A stretch of 64,000 bases of DNA from Acanthococcus lagerstroemiae (Eukaryota > Arthropoda > Insecta > Hemiptera > Eriococcidae). The notes beneath the pieces are model-generated. The model saw only the letters and a list, made by a program, of their open reading frames with translations. It did no database searches and had not been told where the DNA came from. Made by a program: the position numbers and the translations under genes. Below, piece after piece: positions 26,401 through 38,400 of the stretch. Within the stretch, counting starts at the first letter, position 1; every line of letters begins with the position of its first letter. The stretch spans positions 1,984,001 to 2,048,000 of the forward strand of contig CM063114.1 of NCBI GenBank assembly GCA_031841125.1. The letters are read 5' to 3'.

Positions 26401-29400
26401 GCAAAATCATGTCACTCTTCCTCCTCCTGAAATCTGTTTCTTCAAAAAACTGCTCCCTCGCCACTGCCCTCGCACAATAGACTAGTTAAGGTCCTACAAC
26501 TGGATGACAATTTTTTATCGTTCATTATCCAATCCACTTTTTTCCCCCTAAGGGAAGAGAAGTAGTCCTTAAGACTACATCTCAGACTCTTCTATACCTT
26601 TAACACTTATGTAAGAATGCTTCACCCTCCAAGACAAGTTTAAAACTTGTAACCCTTCTTCAGTGTTTAAGACTCGCTGACACTGCATAATTCTTTCAAT
26701 CTAGAACTTTCAAGCTTTCTAAGACAAATATTAGGCTTAAACCTAAGACTCGTTAATACGAAAATGCTGCTATTTCTTTTACGACTTTGTTGGGCTACTT
26801 TTTAAAACGCAGTGATGGTTCAAGACCCATTCAGGACTTTTTACGACTCTTTCTGACTTTCTAAACTTGTTTAAAACTCATGAAAATTCTTTCATACTTC
26901 TTCTTGAAGACAGGCAACCTCAAACGTTTTATTGAGCTTTCTCGACATTCCCTAAGACTCTGTATGACTCTCGCAAATAAGCGGAATACTCTTTTGGACT
27001 CTTCCATATTTAATCACGACTTTTTACAACTCTGAAACTCCATATAGGCAAGACTCTTCAAAACTCGTTTATAACTTTCGAAAAACTCCTTCATAATCGT
27101 TTAAGATTTCCTGAGACTGGAGACTCTTGAAGACTTACGATACATTTGATGGTCACTTGAAGTGTTTTCAATTTAAATTTTCCTTTATAGTAGAAAAGGT
27201 AACTGCCTTACTAGCCTGCGTCAATTCTTAACCACATTCGCAAAGTTTGTAAACAAGCCTTCAGCCTCCTTGTACAATAAACTGAGAAAATATGCTCTCA
27301 GCAAACAATAAAAAACTGCCTATTAAATTTTTCGAAGTTGGCAATATTTTACTGTACTCATCAACAGCTACATCCTTAGATGAAGTCTTTTACAATCATT
27401 TTGAAACATTCTATATAATCTTCGAGACTTAGCCTCGAACATTTTCCTTATAATGAGACGAAGTCTTCTAAAATAATCCTGAAATTTGAAACACCTCGTA
27501 TCTAAACTTCTACGCCTAGAAAATTCCGCGAGTGATTTTTGAAAACGCAAATACTAACCTCCACAAAAACTGCAGTATCACGTAGTTTTTCTTGGATATC
27601 CGAAACAACGGAAGTGGATTCGGTAACTGAGATGATAAATTTGATATTTCTAGGTAATAATACAGGAATCCAGTCTATGTTATTTGCTAATCCGTGAAGC
27701 TGAAACGAAGAGAAATAATGAAGTCCTATTTGTCAACATTTTAAAGTTTGTGACGGCGATTTGACATTGTTCAACAGGTTTATAGGTCACCGAGGCAAAT
27801 ACAGCAGATTCCGTAACTGTTCCTAACGGAAATCGCTGAAAATTTTAATTTCAAATTCTATATTTTAGCCTTTCTTCGTATGCGGTGGCCTGGCGAGAAT
27901 TTGAAACCAGGTCTTTGAAAAAATGACGCATTCAAATTTTCTGGCAATTCACAGTGCCCGTAATTATGAATCGTGACTGTTTTTTTAATATGTTACAATG
28001 GACACCGGAACGGTGCTTCAAATTTTTAACGTTCACGAACTCACGAATGGACCAACGCCTCGATTTTTAATAATAATAATTTGACCTAGTTATCTGAAGC
28101 CGAATACGAGGATTGTGTGGGTTGTTTATTTAAGGTAAACGTACTTCCTATATTAGCACAAAGTCGGCTGAGTAATAAACTCCTACGGCTTAAGAATACT
28201 CGATAATACAATACCCATTGACTGTAGGTATACGTACTTGGTCCAGTCCATCGATAACAATTAAAACGGGTCGATTCTCGGACGCTAGAGAAAGAAATTT
28301 AGGGAAAAGTTCAACGTACTTGGAAATATTCTGTAAGAAAATAAAATATAAATAAAGTTTTCCAGGTTAGAAATTAGACGCGCTTCGAGATTTTACATGC
28401 ATCTGGTAAATTAAGTAAACTGCTAACTTACATGGGATTCCCATAACTGACGACCGTTAATCACGTAATGAATTTGTTGCAGTATACTTCGAAGCATAAG
28501 CTCCAAAGACGAACTTTCGGCTGACACATTTACAAATCGAAAAACAACGGCGAGATTCTGCAGCAGCGTCTGACAGTTAAGCAATAACCGTGCCAGTACG
28601 GTGGTCTTGCCGCAACCAGATACCCCGTGGATCACCATTATGCCTCTTTCATCTTCAGACAAAATATAACTGCAAGAAATTGATACAATGTTTAACGAAA
28701 GGAGCTTCCATGGGTCATAAGGCAGAAATCGATCTTTCTTAATCGACGATAAAATTGTGGTACCTAAGCTAGATTTTCTACTAGAAGGGGCCTTGCCGCG
28801 ACTGCTTTTCAGCCCAACCCCTTGCCGATACTCGCTTTTTCGTAATGGCTACTTTCTCAGCACCTCATTTATGTCAGGAAAAAAGAGTTGCACAGTCATC
28901 TATTCGTCGGTCTCTCGACCTTTAGTGCCAGAGAGTTTTTTTCGGCTGTTGTCAGTGCGTCACTACAGCTAAAAAGCATTAGGTAAACGCTTACTTTTTG
29001 AGAATATTCAGGATATTATGGTGGTTGCTTAACGAATGAGCGGCCGCTGATTTCTGACAAAAAATGGTCTGAAGCATCAGTTCTCGAAGGAGTAATTTGT
29101 CCACCCCGTAATAACAGGATTTGGTACCTCCCTAAAAGAATGAACTTTCGGTCAGCAAAAGAACACATATATTGAAAATCTGTGTCGGACTGGCCAGAGC
29201 GGCTGGGACCAACCGGGACTAATAAATTACAAAAATTCGTGCGTTTGCTCGTCAACAATTTTTTGTGAGAGGGGTCCACATGCCTTGATGACTCAATTGT
29301 TGAGGGTCCAAAGTTTGACCAGTCCGACACGGTTGAGGATTAAAAGTACAGTGTGTGTAAGGTATGCATAAACTAATTACAAAATTAATTTATCAGCTCA

Positions 29401-32400
29401 TTAGAGTTACCACTTTCGTAAAGCATATTAAATTCACTTACTTTTAACCTATCATCTTCGATAATAGAGTAAATTACATCCGATAGTTGCGGCATTATGA
29501 GATTCTTGATCTGGTCTTCATGATTTGAATTTCGAAGTTTGATTACATTTTTTTCACATATTTCATTCTGCAGATGGGGAAAAGGAAAAAATAAAAATAT
29601 TTGCGTACACCTATTTTTTAAATGCACAATTCATTAAAAAAAAAAAACAAAAAAAAACTTACTTTCAATTCACTAAGCAATAAATTTAAACGTCTTTTAT
29701 TTTCTCGGTGAACAAGACATTTATTGTCGTCGTCGTAATCTTGTGAGCTACATATACGATGTAACCAAATACTGTGTTTCGTTAGTTCTTGGCTCATTCG
29801 CATCGTGTTGTGTATTTCCTGTAATACAAATTAACCAAATTTAATAACCAAATAATAAATTAAGGCGATAAAGTCCAAGATGTCCTGATTTAGTTTTTCT
29901 TATATAACTACAAATGCTCGGCGGCCTAAAGAAACTTTTTTCATGCGCATTCTTATCAAATTTTGATTTTGGTATCTCGTTTTTCGTTCAAACCTTGTGC
30001 ATCATTGGGTAAAATATTTTAGAAATAATTTAACAAAATTATTCGGAGTGTACCTACTGAACAGTTTTCTATCACTCAAAATACATGGTTTCTTTCGGCT
30101 TATCAATCAGTATTTTACCTCTCTTAAATGATAAGCAGGAACAGATGTGTGAATTATGCTGGTTAAAAAATATAGATCGTTTTAATTTACTTCATTATAA
30201 GAGCCTTTAAGTTTTTATTGCAGAACGTTTCCGAATTTTATTTCATCGTTAGAGTACAATGCTTTTAAAACTATGGTTCCCATGGTTAAGTACCAGTAAC
30301 ATAAATAGAAAGTTGACTATGGGCAGAGGGGGTGAAGGAAATTCTATCGAGGATCGCGAGCGAAGCTAGGGAAAAAATTTAGGTCTTCACGATTTGACCA
30401 AGAAAGTGTCATTTCAACTTTTTTTCTTTTTCTGCCTCGGGGGATGTATTCCAATATTCCCCTTACAATAAGTACCTACACATAATATGGTTGAACAAAT
30501 ACCGTATGGTAAGCTAGTTGTGCCTCGTCTTCCTGTTGGTAAGGGTCTAGTCTGTACATTGAATGTCCGTTAGGTAACTGTTTCTTATGAGAAGTTTCAT
30601 GTCGTATTGGTTGAACGTCTTCAATATTATGTTAGCATGATTTCCTATACGTGTTACTTATTATGCAGTCTACAATTGGAGGGTAAAGAATCAAAACTCA
30701 CATTTGCCATTTTACTTCAAGGGTGCAAATAGGCAAAATACTGTACACGGGTGCAGGAATATTTTATTTGCTGTGCCTGTGAATGTGCGATATGTATAAC
30801 ATACTACACGTTCACAGGCGCAGAAAAGATATTCCTGCACCCGTGTACAGTATTTTGCCTATTTGCGCTCTTGAAGTAAAGTAGCAAATGTGAGTTTTGA
30901 TTCTTTATCCTTCAATTTTGTCATTTTTTTCCTGTCTTTGTTGTCTTATATGATAATAAGTAATAACCTAATGGCCCTACACGATAGTAGATGTAGAGTG
31001 CTGCCAGTTTGTATCTGTGATGGTGATAGAGGCAGGAGTCATTTGGTATTATGGAGTCGATGTGTTGTTTTTTTGTTTTTTTTTTGCCATCTTGCACTAA
31101 AAATTTACAACGCTTCTTTTTATCAAGTAGTTTAATTTTTCACTAACAAAAATTAAAGTGGAAATAGACTCAAAAAAGTATTAATCATTCCAAAAATAAT
31201 AAGATATTGGTCATTTCAAGGCTGAAGCTAAGTCACTTAATTATTACATCACCCCCATACAGAAACTCCGAAGGCCCTGGTCCTTATTCATCTCAGTACT
31301 CGTAACTGAAGTTCTTCACTAACCTGTTCAACGGTAGTGGTTAAATATGTATCACGCAGTTCTTCGTTGAAACAGGAGACCAAAATTTGGAGTATTTTAT
31401 CAACCACATTATTCCACTCTTTCACTCCTTTTTCTTTATCAGCGTCGTTATCATCCTGCAATCGTATTTAAAAGGATGATAATAGGTATACTGTACTCAT
31501 ACGTATAAAGGAATAAAATACTAGAACTGTTGCAAAACTCACTTTGAAATTCGGTATATGTTCTTCTATGTTTTGTAAAACATAGCAAGGAGGCTGCGCT
31601 TCTTCGTCCAACTTGTACCACTTTTTAAGCATCTCTTTGTTTTCAGTTTGCTGATACATACTTTTATAGTCCTCACAATCGACAGTTTTTGGAAGTAAAG
31701 GAACACCCAACGAATTACTAAGGAATATTACAGGAACGATGTAACTCGTCTCAGATTGACCTTGAAACATAATTTAGTTTAGTTCACCTTATGTCAAAAT
31801 TCGATTCGGCAACGCTATTTAAGATAACGCTACTGTCCATTACGCTGAAGAGCTGCTAGCAGAATTTACGTACAAGAATTTAATTCTGACAATAAATCTA
31901 CAGTGGTGGAGGAAAAATATTTCTTTTTATTTCACATCGAAAAACGCGGTGTGATTTCAAAATCTGACAGGGATTTTATTATACCCGGGCAGATTACGAC
32001 CTTCAGTTCAATTGCACTCCCAACTATGTTACTGTAGAATATGATTTCTTACCGATGTAGATATTCGCGGTACTTACGATTCAATTCAAATATGCAAAGT
32101 TCGGGAAATCTGTGATCTCGTCTCTTTTCCAGCATTGATCGCCAGTGCAAATCCACCACGTGCAGTTCGTATCCTTCTTGCCTGCATATTTTTCGTAATT
32201 CTGGATACACCTTATCATGAAGGACATTCTTCTCCACATGACATTCTGAGCGAACAATAAATTTTAAAATAGGTAATTCAAATTTTTTACTCTCAGCTGA
32301 AAGTTGAAGATAAAAGTCTGTTTTTTTGTAAAGTACAGTAAGCCCGAACGCATTTGATTAGTTGCATAACATAACATTACGCTATATCAAAAAGCTGTTG

Positions 32401-35400
32401 GTAACATAACTATAACTGTAACATATCAGACAGATACAAATAACTATAATTCAAAGCATTCTAGAATTCAATCATTTTTACTTAGCTGGTACCAGTATTA
32501 TTTTATAATGTAAATTCACAAATTTGAATAAGTATAGGTAGGCATAAAATGTTATGCATGGGTAATGCTTAAAAATCATACAATAATGGTTATAATCAGA
32601 AAATAGGTAATGGCTAAAACATGATAACATGTAAATATCAACTGTTTATTAAATGTAATTTATGGTTATTCTAATCGTTTTTTAAAGACTTTTACTGAAT
32701 GACTGTTAATTGCTATATCTAAGCCATAACCTTTATTTAATGATTGCTAACCTTTACTGCGTTCATTTCTTGAATAATATTAGCCTTAACCACTGGCTAA
32801 GTAATACAAAATATCCATATAGCATTAACATAACAATTTTTCAAGTCGAAACACAGATTTAGGTCATTTAATGGCAATCACAGCCATGGAAACTACCAAT
32901 TTAGAAGTGAGACCATAGGCGGAGATGGACCATAACTTTTGGGGGGACTTGAGCCCCAGTCGTCAGACTCCAATAAAATAAAATAAAACAAAGTACCTAA
33001 CATTTTTCGACCCTTCAAAAATTTCTCCAGCACAACGTCAATTTCGATCAACTCGGACATACAAGAAAAAATTTTTGGGGGAAGGGGGCTCAAGCCCCTC
33101 CATGCCCCTTCCTATCTCCGCCTATAAGTGAGACCACCGCGATAAAAATGTAGTCTATCTCTGATGGTAAGTAAATCTAACCAGAATCGTGAGGAATCAA
33201 CTAGAGAGTGCGCTATGCTCACAGAGGTTAGAGGTTTGCAAGACTCGTCTCACGATCACAATGGTACGAGTATTACCTTACACATTTATTAAGAAACACC
33301 AAAAAGTAGGTACACCACTGGCTGACATCAGAGTATCGTACCAGTTTGATACCTCCAGTGGTATCTCTCATCATCCAGGTAACTACCCGGATGATGCGGC
33401 AGCAATACTTACTGTGATAACAATGTATTTAAGGTTGGATTTTCATCAGTTTTACAAAATAAAATAATAATTTAAAAAAAAATAAAAATAAAAAACAACG
33501 AAAATTAATCGAATTAACCAAAATAAGAAGACTTCTTCGAGGGTAAAGAATCAAAACTCACATTTGCCATTTTACTCCAAGGGCGCAAATAGGCAAAATA
33601 CTGTACACGGGTGTAGGAATATATCTTTGCTGCGCCTGTTAACGTGGAGTATGTTATACATATCGCACATTCACAGGCGCAGCAAAGATATTTTCCTGCA
33701 CCCGTGTACAATATTTTGCCTATTTGCGCCCTTGGTGTAAAATGGCAAATGTGAGTTTTGATTCTTTACCCTTCATATTTTAGTCTTCAAATTCCGGGAT
33801 ACTAGCCTACATATAACTCCGCATTCGCCTTCCCGCTGTCGCTTTCATTTATGAAGTATGTAGGTAGGTAGGTATAGGTACCTAAGTCATAAAAGATACC
33901 TACAACAAACTGGTATATATACGAACATCGCAAAAGTCAGCACAATTAAAATGAAGAGTAATTCCGTCGTTCATGCCTAAATGTAATTTCGTTCATCACT
34001 ATTGGCACCTACTGTTTTGCTTATAATAATCGTCGAAGATATATATGATATACCTACATAATTGGTTCCTTTTTTTTCTTTCCAGTCTTGTTCAGTTTTG
34101 TTAAGACTACTGACTTTTGCCCTTTTTCGTTCTATATAACGGTTGATTTCATACAAAAATTATTAAGCCCGCCACACAATTTATTGCATGTCGTATTTGA
34201 GTTACTCTATGAATGTTCCGATAACTTTACAAGCCTTTTCGGTCGTTTAATTAATTTCTCATCGATTTCACGTAGGATTTCAATTATTTCCCTATTGTGT
34301 GCGTGCGGTCAATCAAACTCCAAATTAAATTTTCACAAGTTAACAACTCACCTTCAGAATCGGCTGCACAAACATATATCACGATCTTCTTCGCTTTTAA
34401 AATTGGTTTCGAAACAGGAATTACACCTAATAAAAGTTGTTTATGAGTATCACTCAATTCATCTATGTGCTCCGGTAGACATAAGTTTCTGTCAGGCGTT
34501 GTAGCTTGCGAAGTTACTACTGGTCGTAAGGGTTTTCCACATACAGATTCTACGACAAATTAAAAATTAAATTAGTCGTTGCCAGAAGCCGATATAAAGT
34601 AATAAAAAGAAAATGGTGCGTTTTCGGTACGGATCGGCGAAAGCAAACGTTATACTACTCCCAAATGGATAGGATGTGATAATGTATTTTCAGTAAAAGT
34701 ACATGAAATGAATTTGCCAGCCATTATATTTCATTAATGACTGAAGTACCTAGTAGTAGAGACACTTTGTACTTCACCTTTATGAGAAGATATAAAAACA
34801 GAACCATTCTTCCTAGCCTGTTGCGACTGCTGGATTAAGTTATTCGGTAATTCACCATCCTGTGACAGGGACCCGGACGTAGAAGAAGCTACTTTTAAAA
34901 TAACTCCAGACTGCAAATTGTTTTTAACGGATGGACGTCGTTCTCCGATTCTTGAGTCTTGGCTACTATTGCGTTTGGCGGTTAGCTGGTACCTACAAGC
35001 AAATATGCACAAAAATTGATAGATTGAACTCATTTTGATATAGGTATGGTGATATTAAGAGTTCAGAATAAGACAAGTCGTACGAATGAAAGGAGTCACC
35101 TCTAGTGTTTCAGTGGGCAAAGATACATACAGCCAAAATTGGTATACTGGGACACATGTTGTAGGTAAACCGAAGTACTACCAATATCCCGAGAACTACC
35201 CAAGCACTACCTATGTAAAATTCATATCGAATATCTTGTAGTGCTAGACATTTCATTATAGGTACCTACGATCCATTAAAAACCAGCACACTTCATAAAA
35301 TGTGCTTTTCGAAACCAAAAGTTCGCTGTTTGGAATGATTTTCAATTTTTTGAATGGTGAGTGTCCTTCAACGCAAAGTATATACTATAACACTTTTCTT

Positions 35401-38400
35401 GTCATCTTGTAATATTTTTCATGGTGAAACGAATAGTGCTATGGCTTCAAGTCCTAATCAATTTTTCAAACCAAAATCACGAGTTCGAATGTCACAAGGC
35501 CACTTGTACAGTGGCACACGTAACTGAATGTGTAAGAAATGGAACTAGAAGAAGGTACTTTCATAGATTTAAATGTAATTTTCTAGGTGTCGGAGAATAA
35601 CACCTCGATTATTTACTTTAATACAAATTCATGCGGAACTTTTTCAAATAAGTTGTAACTTTTAGTTGTAGATCATAAAATTTTACAAGATATAGATGTT
35701 CAAAAAAAAGTTTTTAATACGTGTATGCTCAATGCGCAAAATCACACAAGTTACCCGGGTAATTACAGGGAAACAAGGATAATCTGAGGGTAACCGAGGG
35801 TAACAAACGGGTAACTTTGCCGCCGGGGGTAACTAGAGGGTAACTAATTGCGCAGTATCTCGCCAGTTACCCGGGTAACTACAGAGGAACAAGGGTGATC
35901 TGAGAGTAATTCGAGAGTAACAAATGGGTAACTTTTCCGCGGGTAACTTGGTAACTAGAGGGTAACTTGGTAACTAGACGGTATAACTGATTGCGAATCG
36001 GGTGGTACTTATTTACCGACCTAAGAAAATTTGTAATTGTTTTCAGCCAAATTTTACATCATGTATCATATGACAACAAGGGATGAGTCACTTTACAACA
36101 TTATTGGTGTAAATTAGAAGACATGCGTGCTGTATTGTGGTAAAACTTGAATTTACAGATTCCTATCAGCCATAGCCTAGGCATTTTGAGCCTCATCATT
36201 TTGAACATAATTTTAAGCTCCATCGATTAGTTTTTATTTTAAAGAAATATGATCGAAATAAGAAATTGCAAGACGATTTTTTTTGTGCACATTATACCAA
36301 TATTGTCTTTACTGGCGCACTGTCAAAAGGTTTTGAATGGGTTAGTGAGGTGATCGTTTGTAACTATATATTTTGATAAATATCATAAATATTGGGATCC
36401 TGTTACTGATGTAGTATGTCAGCACTCAGTATCCCTTCTTATCAATACAGACTGTCCAGCAGTTAGCATAGTGAATTTGAGCACTGACGTAACTACAAAA
36501 AAAGTTTCAGACAGGAAGGGGAGGGAGCTGCCATGAATTTATAAATAACTGTTTTAGTTTAACGACTAAGGGAGGCGCTGGTAGTCAAATAATGGGGTAT
36601 GGGGTGGTTCACTATGTTACACATTTGAGAACATAGTTATTGTAGGAATTAGGTAGTAGGCTGACAATATCGACATCTACAAGTAACTTTATAATACGTT
36701 CATTTTAATATCGTGTGATATTGGTATTATTGGATAGGAGGACATCGAGGTTTTCAATTTCAGCAAGTTTTTATTAACTGCCACGCGATGATGCAATATT
36801 ATAAGAGTCAGACTGGGGAAAGTTTTCACGTTCATGAATGGGATGTAAAATTACATTCTTCTATGCTGTAGGTAGTTCAATAAATGACTGGAAATTAGGA
36901 AAGAATGTCACTAATTTTACTTCATTTGGAACTTCTGAACATTTTATTTACCCCTACTACCGACATAAACTTTTCCGACTAAAAATGAACTGAAAACAAA
37001 ACGGTAGAACGCATCCACCAAAATGTAACCCCCTTCCCAAAAATGTTCGTCGCTTTACTACGCTCCTGGTCACAATATTTTGTTAATACCAACAAGTTAG
37101 TCATTCTATTATACATGTCTAATCTTATCCAGGTAAATATAGGTATTAGAAAATATTTGTATCTTCAGGAGGAATAGGAGCTTTAATCAAAAGTGTTTAA
37201 AACATACGCAAGAAACAGTATTTTAATACACTTTAATATAAGAAATTTTGCTTCGAACAACACAAAACCTTTTTTATATTATAGGTATATTTTTATAGCA
37301 AAGTTTCAGATTAGTCCTTTTTACTTCAAAACTTTCAACTCTTTGAAAATTACTATCGTTATTTTGTTTCAAACGAGAAAATAAAACCATTTTATTTTAG
37401 TTATTTTAAAAACATTAGTCCTGTTAACCGAATAATTTTACTTGCATCGATGCCCCTGAGCTGAATATTACAGTAAGTAACTACACAGCAAGCCCATTAA
37501 AAAATAAATACGACACCACCTTTGTTTTTCGTTCCGCTCTTGTTTAGTGATAAGAAAATAAAACTGTTACTGGTTGTTCAAAAGAACGAAACAATGTTTC
37601 AGACGCCTAATAAAGACAGCTTTTTTTTAAATAAAAAAATAATAAGACAATCGATGTAAGAAACTAACGTAAGAAAAATAGAATGAATAGACAGCTAGTT
37701 TATTTTGAATGAGAAAGTAGCCTACAAGAGCATGATTTCAGTATCGGGATACAATACACATATTCTACAAACCAGGACGCCGTGAGAGTATTTTCCCCCA
37801 TTGAAATTTCGAACTGAACCGACACTAGATAAAATGGAAGCCACATCTGAAAAGAAAAGCCCATTTTTTCGAAAAAAATTCCAGCGACGCCCCTGTTTAC
37901 AGATGATATTTTCGAAACATTTACTTAAAGAACAGAATCTTTAAAATAATTCTGAAATGTTCAGTATTTATTTTATTTTATACGTTTTCGTAAAATTTTA
38001 ATAGGTAGGACGAATGGCATTCTGATTCATCAAGTCTTGTCTGGTTTAATAAGAAGTATAATGCACCCAAAATCCCACGTAGTTATATAAGTTCAATCTT
38101 TCCTCGCTGACTACAAATACTCATCAGGAAATTTGTTTTCAGCAAAATTCTGCGTACGCGACAATATTTGATCACAGATATATATATAAGCTTAATATCG
38201 ATAAAATTATTTTAATTCTATACACGGCAAGACATATTATGCGTAGTAACGAACTAAAAGTATTCTATTTTTGGAACCAAATTAAACCTCTTCACGTAAA
38301 TTTGTCGCACACAACGAACTTCTTAGGACGGGTTTCTAGGAGAGAAAAATTGAAGACAGAATATTCGCAAAATGATCTAAATTTTTTTTAGTAATCTACC

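Noticed and set aside
34088..34504. Plus-strand 138-codon frame
   Set aside because: It is the antisense shadow of NWD exon 3 (34352-34549), whose minus-strand phase and splice sites fit the gene.
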